Assembly (NCBI RefSeq): GCF_900109735.1
Contig: NZ_FOAS01000012.1
Location: forward strand, 1 to 64,000
Source of the DNA: Atopomonas hussainii
GTDB taxonomy: Bacteria; Pseudomonadota; Gammaproteobacteria; Pseudomonadales; Pseudomonadaceae
DNA: 64,000 nt
Direction: 5' to 3'
Under the pieces are notes generated by a model that made no database searches, had not been told where the DNA came from, and saw only the letters and a program-made list of their open reading frames with translations. Each line of letters starts with the position of its first letter. Within the stretch, counting starts at the first letter, position 1. This document shows positions 44,399 to 53,956 of this stretch, piece after piece. A program made the position numbers and the translations under genes.

Positions 44399-46009
44399 AT
44401 GGCCAACCAACGCGAGCTGCCAAAAACTGTCAAAGGCTGGGTTGATCTGCTCGATCGCGCACCCATCCCCGTCACCCCGGAAGAGCTCAAAGCCGCCCGT
44501 GAGATTGTCGCCAATGACCGTTTAAGCCTGCGCGATATTGCCGAACGTTTGCAGCAGTTCCCGCCCATGGTGCTGCAAGTGATGCGCGCCGCCAATCGTG
44601 GCCGGCAAGTGGATAACCGCGCCGAAAGCCTAGAGGTAGCCATCAACCGTTTGGGCCTTGGCAAGGTCGAGCAGCTGGTTAAAGCCGTGCCGAGCAAACC
44701 CCATGAGCAGCTGCCACGCGGCCTGCGCCAAAGTCTGCTCATCTCGCAGCATGCCAGCACCCAAGCCAACGGGCTGTTTGCCCAGCGACTGGCGCGGCTA
44801 TGGACAGAAATCCACTGGGGCAGCTTGCTGTTTCTCGCCCCGGTCTGGGCTTTGTGCAGCGTGGCGCCCAACCTGTTTGAGCAGTGGGAAAAACGCGCCC
44901 TCACCCATGGCGAAGACGAAGGCAAACTCGAGAAAGCCCTGCTCGGCGTGCGCCTTAGCGAAATTGCCGCGCAGCTCAGTGAACGCTGGGGGCTGCCCGA
45001 GTGGATCGCTCGGGGTTACGAACTACTCGGCCGCGACAAGCGCATGCTGGTGCGCGCGCTGCACATTGCCCACCACTGCGAAACCCCACAGCAACAGCTA
45101 CAGCAACTGGATGCCCAGCAAGAGCTGGCCATCTGGCTAACCCAGCCGGCCAACACTGTGCTGCTGGCCAACGCATTGGCCGTAGCGGCGCACAATCGCT
45201 GGGGCAGCCCACACACCCTGCGCTGGCAACAGCTGACCGCCCTGTACCTGCGCGAGCCCTTAGGCCAAGTGCAAAACAGCATCCACCAACTGGCCGCCAA
45301 GAGCGCCCGTCAGCTACCCGCCAGTGCGCTTTGGCACCCGGCGCAGGCGCTTCTCTGGCCGTGGGATGCGGTGCGCTTTACTCCCGAGCCAGAGCAGCCA
45401 GAAGCCGCCGCCGAGCCCGCCAGCAAGGCCCCGCCCGCCCCCGCCAAAGCTGATGCTGCACAAGAACAAGCGCAAAAAGCCGCAGCGCGCGCTGAGCTGG
45501 CCAAGCAACTGCCGCAGTGGAAGGCCTTGGTGACTCAACTGCAAGCCGCACCCTCGCCGTTTAACAGCGTGCTGCAGCTCACCCAATGCGCGCGTGAAGC
45601 CGCCGTGACCTGTGGCATGCAGCGCGTGTTACTGCTGCTACCCAACCGCGAGCGCAGTTTCTTGGTCGCCCAGCAATCGCATGGTTTTACCGAACCGGTG
45701 AGCAACTTAAAGCTGGATATCCCCAACAGCCCGCTGCTGCGCAAACTGATGGCCGAGCCGGCCATGCTGCACATCGACTCCGCCAACTACGCCCGCTACG
45801 GCGCGCATATCCCCGGGGTACTCAAGCCGTTGTTCGACGGCCAGCACCTGCTGCTGCGCTCGCTCAGCCAAGGGGAAAAGGTGGTCATGCTGCTGATCGC
45901 CGATGCTGGCGGCAACGCCATCGACGAGCTGCAAGTACAAACCTTTACCCGCACCGCGCAAGCGCTGGAAAAAGGCCTGCAGATTTATGCCAAGCGCGGG
46001 CGCGCATAA
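44399..46009 (+). CDS. HDOD-domain protein (PA4955-like)
   Basis: 536 residues. The N-terminal half resembles an HDOD domain: KGWVDLLDRAPIPVTPEELKAAREIV, VMRAANRG, and LGLGKVEQLVKA. A proline/alanine linker (about 325-360) leads to a GAF-like C-terminal domain (about 370-530). HDOD proteins lack HD phosphohydrolase metal ligands and act in signalling or motility; here the gene sits beside motAB and two genes upstream of the FimX region. Its precise role is unknown. A TATAGT box lies 37 bp before the start. Confidence 0.75.
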   Translation: MANQRELPKTVKGWVDLLDRAPIPVTPEELKAAREIVANDRLSLRDIAERLQQFPPMVLQVMRAANRGRQVDNRAESLEVAINRLGLGKVEQLVKAVPSKPHEQLPRGLRQSLLISQHASTQANGLFAQRLARLWTEIHWGSLLFLAPVWALCSVAPNLFEQWEKRALTHGEDEGKLEKALLGVRLSEIAAQLSERWGLPEWIARGYELLGRDKRMLVRALHIAHHCETPQQQLQQLDAQQELAIWLTQPANTVLLANALAVAAHNRWGSPHTLRWQQLTALYLREPLGQVQNSIHQLAAKSARQLPASALWHPAQALLWPWDAVRFTPEPEQPEAAAEPASKAPPAPAKADAAQEQAQKAAARAELAKQLPQWKALVTQLQAAPSPFNSVLQLTQCAREAAVTCGMQRVLLLLPNRERSFLVAQQSHGFTEPVSNLKLDIPNSPLLRKLMAEPAMLHIDSANYARYGAHIPGVLKPLFDGQHLLLRSLSQGEKVVMLLIADAGGNAIDELQVQTFTRTAQALEKGLQIYAKRGRA

Positions 46010-46109
46010 CCACGCCAGCGGTAACAACCGCATTCCGCCGGCGCGTCGTAAAGTCGCATGATCGATGCGGCTTGGTTAAACTCGGCAAGTCTTTTTGTTA
46101 GGAATCGCC

Positions 46110-46925
46110 ATGAGCGCCTTTGCCGATTTACCGCTTGTACTCGAGCCCGCGCAGCTGGCTGAGCGCTTGGATGCGCCAGAACTGATTCTGGTCGATCTGT
46201 GCCAAAACAGTCGCTACCCCGAAGGCCATCTGCCCGGCGCGCGACATATCGACCCCAAGCGCACCACCCTCGGCACACCGCCCGCACCGGGCTTGCTGCC
46301 TGAGTTAGCGCAGCTAGAAGCCATCTTCAGCGAACTGGGCCACAACCCCAACGCCGTGTACGTGGTGTATGACGACGAAGGCGGCGGCTGGGCCGGACGC
46401 TTTATTTGGCTGCTGGATGTTATCGGCCATCACCACTACCACTACTTAAACGGCGGCCTGCATGCGTGGGCTGGCGAAGGCTTGCCGCTCAGCCGTGAAA
46501 TCCCTGCGGCGCACACCCGAGCGGTACGCCTCACCCTGCACGAGGCGCCGACCATCAGCCGTGAAGCGCTGCAAGAAAGCCTCGGCGCCGCCGATTTATG
46601 CATTTGGGATGCGCGCTCCCCCGGCGAATACTCAGGCGACAAAGTGCTCGCCGCCAAAGGCGGGCATATCCCCGGCGCGATCAATTTTGAGTGGACCGCC
46701 GGCATGGATAAAACCCGTGGCCTGCGCATTCGTAGCGACATTGCCGAGGTACTCAACGGCCTTGGCATCACTGCCGACAAGCAGATTGTCACCCACTGCC
46801 AAACCCATCACCGCTCGGGCTTTACCTACTTAGTGGCCAAAGCCTTGGGTTACCCGCGCGTGCGCGCCTACGCCGGCTCATGGTCGGAGTGGGGCAACCA
46901 TCCTGATACTCCTGTAGAGCTTTGA
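46110..46925 (+). CDS. rhdA: Thiosulfate sulfurtransferase (RhdA-type rhodanese)
   Basis: 271 residues from the ATG at 46110. Two tandem rhodanese domains: an inactive N-terminal one ([22 protein letters not shown]) and a C-terminal one with [11 protein letters not shown] and the active-site loop CQTHHRSG, the same loop as Azotobacter vinelandii RhdA. It transfers sulfane sulfur from thiosulfate to acceptors such as cyanide or thiols. psd starts only 7 bp downstream, the Pseudomonas order. Confidence 0.92.
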   Translation: MSAFADLPLVLEPAQLAERLDAPELILVDLCQNSRYPEGHLPGARHIDPKRTTLGTPPAPGLLPELAQLEAIFSELGHNPNAVYVVYDDEGGGWAGRFIWLLDVIGHHHYHYLNGGLHAWAGEGLPLSREIPAAHTRAVRLTLHEAPTISREALQESLGAADLCIWDARSPGEYSGDKVLAAKGGHIPGAINFEWTAGMDKTRGLRIRSDIAEVLNGLGITADKQIVTHCQTHHRSGFTYLVAKALGYPRVRAYAGSWSEWGNHPDTPVEL

Positions 46926-46932
46926 GACAACC

Positions 46933-47799
46933 ATGTCGATTAAGAAAAACCTGTTTATCACCGCGCAGTATTTGCTGCCGCATCACCTGCTCTCGCGCCT
47001 GATTGGCTTTGCTGCCGAATGCCGTGCGCCGTGGTTTAAAGACCGCCTCATCGGTTGGTTTGCCAAGCAGTACCAAGTCAACATGAGCGAGGCCGAGGTC
47101 GAAGACCTCACCGCTTACGAGCACTTCAACGCCTTCTTCACCCGCGCGTTAAAAGACGGCGCGCGCCCGCTGGATAGCACCGAGGGCAGCATCCTTTGCC
47201 CTGCCGACGGCGCCATCAGCCAACTGGGCAAAATCGAGCATGGCCGCGTGTTTCAAGCCAAAGGCCATAGCTTTAGCGTGACTGAGTTGCTTGGCGGCGA
47301 CAGCGCGCGCGCCGAGCCGTTTATGGGCGGCGAATTCGCCACGGTGTACTTGTCGCCCAAGGATTACCACCGCGTGCACATGCCGCTGACCGGCACCCTG
47401 CGCGAGATGGTTTACGTACCGGGCCGTTTGTTCTCGGTGAATCAAACCACCGCGGAAAACGTGCCGGAGCTATTCGCCCGTAACGAGCGCGTGGTGTGCA
47501 CCTTCGACACCGAACGCGGCCCGATGGCCGTGGTGCTGGTCGGTGCGATGATCGTGGCCTCGATCGAAACCGTATTCGCCGGCCTCGTCACCCCGCCTAA
47601 GCGCGCGCTAAAAACCGTGCGTTACGATGAAAGCAGCCGCCAACCCATCGTGCTGGAGCGCGGTGCGGAGCTGGGCCGCTTTAAGCTGGGCTCCACCGCC
47701 ATCGTGCTGTTCGGCCCGGAGCAAGTGCAGTGGGCCGCCGAGTTGGGCGAAACCAGCCCCGTGCGTATGGGCCAGCAGCTGGCACTGCCGCGCCAGTAA
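46933..47799 (+). CDS. psd: Phosphatidylserine decarboxylase proenzyme
   Basis: 288 residues. The C-terminal LGST motif in [11 protein letters not shown] (about 251-254) is the self-cleavage site that makes the pyruvoyl group on the alpha subunit; the catalytic Asp-His elements appear in CPADGAISQ and YHRVHMP. It converts phosphatidylserine to phosphatidylethanolamine at the inner membrane. Followed by a strong terminator. Confidence 0.96.
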   Translation: MSIKKNLFITAQYLLPHHLLSRLIGFAAECRAPWFKDRLIGWFAKQYQVNMSEAEVEDLTAYEHFNAFFTRALKDGARPLDSTEGSILCPADGAISQLGKIEHGRVFQAKGHSFSVTELLGGDSARAEPFMGGEFATVYLSPKDYHRVHMPLTGTLREMVYVPGRLFSVNQTTAENVPELFARNERVVCTFDTERGPMAVVLVGAMIVASIETVFAGLVTPPKRALKTVRYDESSRQPIVLERGAELGRFKLGSTAIVLFGPEQVQWAAELGETSPVRMGQQLALPRQ

Positions 47800-47812
47800 G
47801 TTTGCGTTAAGC

Positions 47813-47856
47813 AAAAAAAAGCCGCGCCCTGCACAACGCAGACGCGGCTTTTTTGT
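47813..47856. terminator. Bidirectional terminator after psd
   Basis: AAAAAAGCCGCG pairs with CGCGGCTTTTTT around a loop of 18 bases (47815-47856), with A- and T-runs on the two sides. It serves psd and the convergent membrane-protein gene. Confidence 0.85.
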
Positions 47857-47864
47857 GCCTGTTA

Positions 47865-48713
47865 CTAAGCCTTCGCTAACTGCCCGCGCGCCTCAACCTG
47901 CGGCGTTGGCAACCACAACAGCTGACGATAAAACCAACGCGCCACGCCCCACTGCGGCAGCCCCAAAAACAGCAGCCAGGCCACGCCAAACACAGCGCCA
48001 AGCGCCCAGCCAAACGCATGCACCGCTGCGCTAATCACAATCGCCGAGCCCAGCACTAAACCAAACACCAGCGCCAGCAAGGTCGCTATCGTCGCCATGC
48101 CACTGGGCACACCATCGCGCACCGGCAACTGCGCCACGCTCAGCTCACGCCCTGCATTCAGCCAATCGACCATCCACTTAAACAGCACCGGCAACAGCAC
48201 GCAGCCCATGGTGTATAAGGTTAGAGCTACCGGCGAGACCAACCACTGCAGCGCCAAGCCCCAATGCCACTGAGCAAACACCTGATGATCGGCGGATAAG
48301 AAGCGCTGGTAGCCAGTGCCATCCCAGCCATGCACCAGAATGAACAGCATGCCGAAGTAAGCCAGCAGCAAGTGCCAAAAGGCTTGATAGGTTTTACCGC
48401 GCTGAATCAGCGCCCGGCACAGATAAAAACCCAGCATGCCTTGGGTGATATTGGTCACGGCAAAGCCGACACCGAGCCACGTGGGTAAATCGGTCAATTG
48501 CCGCGCCACTTGCATGGTTTCCCAGTCAGGAAATTGCCACAACAAAATCATCCCCGAGGGGCCAAACAGCAGCGCCAAATACAACAGCGTGCGACTGAAA
48601 TACGGGTTATCCAACAGCTTCTGCGCACGCGGCGCCACTGCCAACTGCCGCGCCGCCGCCAAGGCAAAACCGGCACCTAAGCCGTACGACCAAAACACAT
48701 CCACCTGCACCAT
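47865..48713 (-). CDS. Polytopic inner-membrane protein of unknown function
   Basis: 282 residues with about seven or eight hydrophobic segments, among them GLGAGFALAAA, TLLYLALLFGPSGMILLWQF, AFWHLLLAYFGMLFILVHGW, VALTLYTMGCVLLPVLF, TIATLLALVFGLVLGSAIVI and AAVFGVAWLLFLGLPQWGV. I do not recognise the family. Conserved-looking His and Trp in LVHGWDGTGYQRF and QWHWGLALQW suggest a functional site between helices. It is transcribed alone, convergent with psd; its start at 48713 has a weak GGAGAA upstream. Confidence 0.65.
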   Translation of the reverse strand: MVQVDVFWSYGLGAGFALAAARQLAVAPRAQKLLDNPYFSRTLLYLALLFGPSGMILLWQFPDWETMQVARQLTDLPTWLGVGFAVTNITQGMLGFYLCRALIQRGKTYQAFWHLLLAYFGMLFILVHGWDGTGYQRFLSADHQVFAQWHWGLALQWLVSPVALTLYTMGCVLLPVLFKWMVDWLNAGRELSVAQLPVRDGVPSGMATIATLLALVFGLVLGSAIVISAAVHAFGWALGAVFGVAWLLFLGLPQWGVARWFYRQLLWLPTPQVEARGQLAKA

Positions 48714-48860
48714 TTCTTATTCTCCCTATCTGCTGAGGTTGCACCGCTAGCGCGGCTGGCAGGTATTGTGCGCAGCAGCATAAGGCGCCGCGAAGGTCGC
48801 CTAGGGCCGACTTTGGGGGGAGATTAAAAAGCCGATTGGCCGGATATGACTACTCAGCTT

Positions 48861-49817
48861 TTAGCTGCACTCTAGCGGGAACGCCAGCACCTGGGCGATA
48901 TCGTCTAAGCCTTCCACCAACATGTGCAGCCGATCAAAACCCAGCGCCACGCCGGCGCAGTCAGGCATGCCGTGTTCCAGAGCGGCCACTAAACGCGTGT
49001 CGGCTGGGCGAGGAGTTTGCCCGAGGGCTTGCTGCTCGGCTTGGTCGGCAGCAAAGCGCGCCGCTTGTTCGGCGGCATCGGTGAGTTCCCAGTAGCCATT
49101 GGCCAGCTCAACACCTTGCACAAACAGCTCAAAGCGCGCTGCCACCGGCCGGCCTTGCGCATCTGCCACCACGCGCGCCAAAGCGGCTTGGCTGGCGGGA
49201 AAGTCATACACGAAGGTGGGCGTGCTTAAGCGCGGCTCCAGCACATGGCTGAACAGCAGCTGTAACCAGCCAGCGCGAGATAGCTCGCCGACGAAGTCGA
49301 TATGCTGCCGCGCACAAGCGGCCAACGCTTGGCTATCGGCGCTAAACACATCCAACCCCAGCTCGCACTGAAACAACTCGGCATAGCTCACGCGCGCAAA
49401 GGCTTGTGCGGGCAGCAAGGGCGCGACCAGTGCTTGCACCTCATCCATTAATTGCTGATCGGTAAAGCCGACGCGATACCACTCCAGCATGCTGAACTCG
49501 GGGTTATGCCGCCGCCCACGTTCGCCATTGCGGAACACTTTGCACAGCTGCCAAATACAACCGCTGCCGGCGGCCAGCAGGCGTTTCATCGGGTATTCCG
49601 GTGAGGTGTGCAGGTACAGCGCCTGTGCCTTGCCGCCGCCCTCGGGGCGATATTGCGTAGCGAAGGGCGTGAGCAGCGGATCCGACACGGGCACCGCTGA
49701 AAGCATCGGCGTTTCCACTTCCAGCACCTCACGCGCGGCAAAAAACGCGCGGGTGTAGTACAAAAGCTCTGCGCGACGCTTGAGCTGCGCCAGTGTAGCG
49801 CTGGGTTGCCAAGTCAT
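48861..49817 (-). CDS. epmA: EF-P-(R)-beta-lysine ligase EpmA
   Basis: 318 residues from the ATG at 49817 (AGGAGCAGG upstream). It is the catalytic core of a class II lysyl-tRNA synthetase without the anticodon domain: VLEVETPML, FRNGERGRRHNPEFSMLEWYR (motif 2) and GVALGFDRLHML (motif 3). EpmA attaches (R)-beta-lysine to a lysine of elongation factor P. efp and epmB lie within 1.2 kb. Confidence 0.94.
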   Translation of the reverse strand: MTWQPSATLAQLKRRAELLYYTRAFFAAREVLEVETPMLSAVPVSDPLLTPFATQYRPEGGGKAQALYLHTSPEYPMKRLLAAGSGCIWQLCKVFRNGERGRRHNPEFSMLEWYRVGFTDQQLMDEVQALVAPLLPAQAFARVSYAELFQCELGLDVFSADSQALAACARQHIDFVGELSRAGWLQLLFSHVLEPRLSTPTFVYDFPASQAALARVVADAQGRPVAARFELFVQGVELANGYWELTDAAEQAARFAADQAEQQALGQTPRPADTRLVAALEHGMPDCAGVALGFDRLHMLVEGLDDIAQVLAFPLECS

Positions 49818-49871
49818 TAGTCCTGCTCCTTTAATGCCGAGGCAACTCGCCACTTCGCCAAGGATGCGTCC

Positions 49872-50192
49872 ATGAAAAAAGCCCTCTTACCGCTACTGGT
49901 GCTCATTGCTTTCAGCGCCTACACCGCCTTCGTCATGCTGCAGGCGGAGCAATCATTGCTCGACTTTGGCCTGCAATTGCTTTCCCAACTAGACACCGCG
50001 CAGGTGGTGATTGACCTGTACATCTTGGCCGCACTGGCCTGCGTATGGATGGTGCAAGACAACCGCGCACGCGGTAAGCCTTGGCAGGCGATCGCCCCGT
50101 ATATTCTGCTGACCTTAGTGTTTGTCTCGATCGGCCCGCTGCTGTATCTGGTGGTGCGTGCTTTGCAACCGAGCACGCCGGCCGCGTCTTAG
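49872..50192 (+). CDS. DUF2834-family small membrane protein
   Basis: 106 residues, three hydrophobic helices (about 5-22, 45-63, 75-97). The motif VIDLYILAALACVWMVQDNRARG and YILLTLVFVSIGPLLYLVVR are typical of DUF2834, whose function is unknown. It lies between epmA (divergent) and efp (convergent). A ribosome site AAGGATG precedes the ATG. Confidence 0.75.
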   Translation: MKKALLPLLVLIAFSAYTAFVMLQAEQSLLDFGLQLLSQLDTAQVVIDLYILAALACVWMVQDNRARGKPWQAIAPYILLTLVFVSIGPLLYLVVRALQPSTPAAS

Positions 50193-50197
50193 CAGCC

Positions 50198-50232
50198 TGT
50201 GCGCGGCCTCGCCTGTCGCAAGGCCGCGCACA
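50198..50232. terminator. Long hairpin between the convergent DUF2834 and efp genes
   Basis: TGTGCGCGGCCT (50198-50209) and AGGCCGCGCACA (50221-50232) form a perfect 12-pair stem with an 11-base loop, 6 bp after one stop and 3 bp before the other. No T-run follows on either side, so it may act with Rho or only stabilise the mRNA ends. Confidence 0.55.
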
Positions 50233-50235
50233 TAC

Positions 50236-50802
50236 TCAGGCGCGACTGACGTATTCGCTGGTGCGGGTATCGACTTTCAGCACGTCGCCAATCTCGATAA
50301 ACAGCGGCACCTTCACTGTGGCGCCGGTGCTTAAGATGGCCGGCTTGTTGCCGCCGGTAGCGGTGTCACCGCGAATGCCGGGGTCGGTTTCGGTGACTTC
50401 TAACTCAACGAAATTCGGCGGCACCACGGAGATCGGCGCACCGTTAAACAGGGTGACGTTGTACACCACCTGCTCTTTCATCCAGATATTGCAGTCGCCC
50501 ACGGCTTTGGCATCGGCGGCAAACTGCTCGAAGCTGCCATCGGTCACCATGAAGTGCCAGAACTCACCGTCGCTGTAGAGGTACTCCATGTCACGATCCA
50601 TGACATCGGCGCCTTCCAGCGACTCGCCCGACTTAAAGGTGCGTTCCCACACGCGGCCGGTCATCAGGTTGCGCACCTTTACGCGGTTAAAGGCTTGGCC
50701 TTTGCCGGGTTTGACGAACTCGTTCTCGAGAATGGCGCACGGGTCGCCCTCGAGCATCACTTTCAGTCCAGATTTAAATTCGTTGGTAGAATAATTCGGC
50801 AT
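50236..50802 (-). CDS. efp: Elongation factor P, lysine-modified type
   Basis: 188 residues with the KOW-like N-terminal domain and two OB domains. The modification loop reads VKPGKGQAF, with Lys34 as in E. coli EF-P, not the Arg32 loop used by EarP in P. aeruginosa. The C-terminus ([25 protein letters not shown]) carries the EF-P signature. It rescues ribosomes stalled at polyproline. epmA and epmB lie on either side. Confidence 0.96.
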   Translation of the reverse strand: MPNYSTNEFKSGLKVMLEGDPCAILENEFVKPGKGQAFNRVKVRNLMTGRVWERTFKSGESLEGADVMDRDMEYLYSDGEFWHFMVTDGSFEQFAADAKAVGDCNIWMKEQVVYNVTLFNGAPISVVPPNFVELEVTETDPGIRGDTATGGNKPAILSTGATVKVPLFIEIGDVLKVDTRTSEYVSRA

Positions 50803-50939
50803 GCTTGCTCACTGTTGTCAGGGCAGCGCCGAACACTTTAGCGCCGCCTAAAAACCATGGGTTAAGCCTCAGAGACCACCCGCTCAAGGCACTGGGGTGA
50901 GCCCATGCCGGACACGCTCCCAATGCACTAAGACAGCGC

Positions 50940-51950
50940 ATGATACCCCTATCCGCCACTGTGATCGAACCAAGCCCCTGGCAGCAACAGCTCAGCCAAG
51001 CCATCAGCGACCCCGCTGAACTGCTGCATTACCTTGAGCTAGACAGCCACTGGCTGGGCCCCGCCAAAGCCGCTGCCGAGCTTTTCCCGCTGCGCGTACC
51101 ACAAGCGTTTGTGCGCCGTATGCAGCGCGGCAATCCGCATGACCCACTGCTGCGCCAAGTGCTGCCACTGGGCGAAGAATTACAAACACACGCAGGCTTT
51201 AGCCACGACCCACTGGCCGAGTTAGCCAGCAACCCCAGCGCCGGGGTGATTCACAAATACCATGGCCGCGCGCTGCTGATTGCCGCCGGCGCCTGTGCGG
51301 TGAATTGCCGCTATTGCTTTCGCCGCCACTTTCCCTATGCCGATAACCGCTTAAGCCAAGATGACTGGCAAAAAGCGCTGGATTACCTGAGCGCCCACCC
51401 CGACATTCACGAGGTCATCCTCTCCGGCGGCGATCCGCTGGTGAACAGCGATGCGCGCCTCGACAGCCTGATCAGCGCGTTGGAAGCCCTGCCGCAGCTA
51501 ACCACTCTGCGCATCCACAGTCGCTTGCCGATTGTGCTACCGGCACGCATTACCGAGGCGCTGTGTACGCGCTTGCAGCAAAGCCGCCTGCGTGTGGTGA
51601 TGGTGATTCATTGCAATCATGCGCAAGAAATCGACGCTGAAGTGGTGAGCGCGCTTAATCGGCTGCGCCATGCTGAGGTCACCCTGCTTAACCAAGGCGT
51701 GCTGCTGCGCGGAGTGAACGACAACGCGGCGGCGCTGGCTGAGCTATCCCACGCCCTGCACCGCGCCCATGTGCTGCCGTACTACTTATTCCAGCTGGAT
51801 AAAGTGCAAGGCGCCGCGCACTTCATAGTCAGCGACGCCCACGCCCAAGCCCTGATGCAACAGCTACAAGCCCAGTTACCCGGCTACCTGCTGCCGCGCT
51901 TAAGCCGCGAAGAACCCAACCAACCCAGCAAAACTTTGCTGCGCTTTTAA
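50940..51950 (+). CDS. epmB: EF-P beta-lysylation protein EpmB (lysine 2,3-aminomutase-like)
   Basis: 336 residues. The radical SAM motif CAVNCRYCFRRHFPY (about 120) and the later PLP-binding Lys region match the lysine 2,3-aminomutase family; EpmB members are about 340 residues. It isomerises alpha-lysine to (R)-beta-lysine for EpmA. It is divergent from efp with about 137 bp between starts. Confidence 0.95.
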   Translation: MIPLSATVIEPSPWQQQLSQAISDPAELLHYLELDSHWLGPAKAAAELFPLRVPQAFVRRMQRGNPHDPLLRQVLPLGEELQTHAGFSHDPLAELASNPSAGVIHKYHGRALLIAAGACAVNCRYCFRRHFPYADNRLSQDDWQKALDYLSAHPDIHEVILSGGDPLVNSDARLDSLISALEALPQLTTLRIHSRLPIVLPARITEALCTRLQQSRLRVVMVIHCNHAQEIDAEVVSALNRLRHAEVTLLNQGVLLRGVNDNAAALAELSHALHRAHVLPYYLFQLDKVQGAAHFIVSDAHAQALMQQLQAQLPGYLLPRLSREEPNQPSKTLLRF

Positions 51951-52043
51951 TGTCGATTTGATACTTAACAAGCAGTTACAGCACAGTCCTTGCAGTAGCC
52001 TTAAGATGGCTGCAGCATCAGTCGCCAGCTGCTAGAGTCAAAA

Positions 52044-52086
52044 CTTGGGCAGGCGCGTTCGCTAACGCGCTATCGGAGTGCCCAAG
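52044..52086 (+). promoter_or_regulatory. Compound hairpin in the leader of the PA4958-like gene
   Basis: Outer stem CTTGGGCA (52044-52051) with TGCCCAAG (52079-52086), inner stem GCGCGTT (52053-52059) with AACGCGC (52064-52070) and loop CGCT; TATCGGAG is unpaired between them. All pairs are perfect. It lies 26 bp before the start codon and has no T-run. Confidence 0.5.
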
Positions 52087-52111
52087 CGCTCTGGGGGAAA
52101 TAACAGGATTC

Positions 52112-53899
52112 ATGGAAAGCACTAAACCAGCCACGCTGCTTCGCACGCCCACGCCTCGGCAACCGGCTTTGACCTTTGCCGATGCCACGCCGCGTGCCCT
52201 GCGCCGCTGGTTAGATCAGCTGCCCAAAGCCAATCTGGGCGAAACCGCGCGCCTGTTGTTCCAAGCCCTGCAAGAAATCAACGACCTCATTTGCCCGCCG
52301 CAGGCACGTCTCGACCTGCAAGAGCTGCTGCGTGTAGAAGTCGCTTACGTGTGCACGCAGCTAGAGCGGCACTTTCTCAACCGTAACGTGGTGCTCGATG
52401 AGCGCGCGCGCAAGGTGGCCAATCTGTGCCAAGCGCTGCAACATCATTTAGCCAACGGCTACAAACTGCTGGCCGATCAAGCCGCCAAGGCCAGCGGCAA
52501 CGAAGCCGACCGCCTATTGGCGATTGCTTGCAACCGCGCCCTCGCCTGCTTGGGCGAACTGCACCTGCGTGCCTGCCAGCTGTATTGCCCGGTTCCCGAA
52601 GGCTTGTGGCTGGACGTGCACCAGCTGTTTATTCTCGGCGCGACCCGCAAACTCGACACCCTGCCAGTGGCAGACCCGCTGCTGGATGAGCTCAAACCCA
52701 GCCTCACCCAACGCTACCTGAGCATCTGTTTACTGGCCTGCGCGCGCCCCAATCAAATGCGCCAAAGCGGCATGGAGCGCATCTATCACGCCCTGCTGGA
52801 TTGGTCGCGGCTAGCGCGCTTAAGCCGCCAAGGCGCCGAGCAGTGCCTGCTGCTGATTTTGCCGCGCTTAGATGCCCCGCCGCGCTATCGCGCCCTGTGG
52901 CGCGAATTGCCGCAAACCTTGCGCCTCGGTATAGACCCCAGCGCACTGGCCGATGCACTGCGCGAATATTTACTGCTCAGTGACGAACAGCGCGCCGGCT
53001 TCCGCATCAGCGTGCCAGCCCAATTGGGCGACGATTTGCTGCAACACCTGCACAGCGCTTGGGGCGCTGTTGCCGAGCGCTCATTCCAGCGCAAACCCGT
53101 GCAAGGCCAGCAGCTCGAACTGTGTATCGGCATGTCGGCGGTGCACTACTACTTAGGCGACGAGCGCAGCTTTGACGACATCCTACAACACAGCCAAACC
53201 TGCGCCGACTTTCAATCCGTGAACGACTTGGATGTCTGGGCCAATGCCTTCGATGCCGCCCCAGACGATGCTTGGAAGCCCGGACAAAGCGATCAGATCG
53301 AATACCAACCCAAAGCCGGCAGCAGCAGTTTTACTGCCGAGCAGAGCGCGCCCGAGCAACCTTCATACACGCTCAACATCATCAACCAAAGCCCCGGTGG
53401 CTATGGCCTGCAATGGCATGGCGCGGTGCCCGACCAACTGCAAGCCGGCGAGCTGATTGCCGCCAAACAGCCCAATCAAGCGCTGTGGAACATGGCCGTG
53501 GTGCGCTGGATTCGCCAAGTGCGCGGCGGCGCCACGCAGATGGGCATCGAAATGCTCGCCCCCAAAGCCAAGCCGTGCGGCGCGCAACTGCTGCGCAAAA
53601 CCGAGCAGCACAGCCAATTTTTACGCGCCCTGATGATCCCGGAAGTGCGCGCCATCTCGCGCCCCGCCACACTGATCACGCCACGCCTGCCCTTCCAAGA
53701 AGGCCACAAGGTGCTGGTGCGCCGCGAAGGCGAAGAGTTCCGCATTCAGCTAGGCAAACGTCTCACCGCCAGCGGCAGTTTTAACCAGTTTGAATACCGC
53801 CGGTTAGATTTAGCCACTGGCACACCACCGCCCAGCGGCAGCGTGCAAGGCTCTGGCAAAGGGGATGGTGACTTTGACTCACTGTGGAACACTCTGTAG
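52112..53899 (+). CDS. PA4958-like protein with a C-terminal PilZ-like domain
   Basis: 595 residues, soluble. Residues 1 to about 410 are mostly helical with many Leu/Arg repeats and match no family I recognise. At about 425-520 the sequence INQSPGGYGLQW, then GELIA, VVRWIRQV and TQMGIEML, has the layout of a PilZ domain, including the NxSxxG motif; the RxxxR half of the c-di-GMP site is not seen, so nucleotide binding is doubtful. It lies 57 bp upstream of fimX, in the Pseudomonas order. FimX and PilZ proteins act together in type IV pilus assembly in Xanthomonas, which makes a role with FimX plausible but unproven. Confidence 0.65.
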   Translation: MESTKPATLLRTPTPRQPALTFADATPRALRRWLDQLPKANLGETARLLFQALQEINDLICPPQARLDLQELLRVEVAYVCTQLERHFLNRNVVLDERARKVANLCQALQHHLANGYKLLADQAAKASGNEADRLLAIACNRALACLGELHLRACQLYCPVPEGLWLDVHQLFILGATRKLDTLPVADPLLDELKPSLTQRYLSICLLACARPNQMRQSGMERIYHALLDWSRLARLSRQGAEQCLLLILPRLDAPPRYRALWRELPQTLRLGIDPSALADALREYLLLSDEQRAGFRISVPAQLGDDLLQHLHSAWGAVAERSFQRKPVQGQQLELCIGMSAVHYYLGDERSFDDILQHSQTCADFQSVNDLDVWANAFDAAPDDAWKPGQSDQIEYQPKAGSSSFTAEQSAPEQPSYTLNIINQSPGGYGLQWHGAVPDQLQAGELIAAKQPNQALWNMAVVRWIRQVRGGATQMGIEMLAPKAKPCGAQLLRKTEQHSQFLRALMIPEVRAISRPATLITPRLPFQEGHKVLVRREGEEFRIQLGKRLTASGSFNQFEYRRLDLATGTPPPSGSVQGSGKGDGDFDSLWNTL

Positions 53900-53956
53900 A
53901 TTCAAGCCGCCTTTTGCGGCTTAATCGCCTCACTTTTACTGCAAGAACGACGCTCA

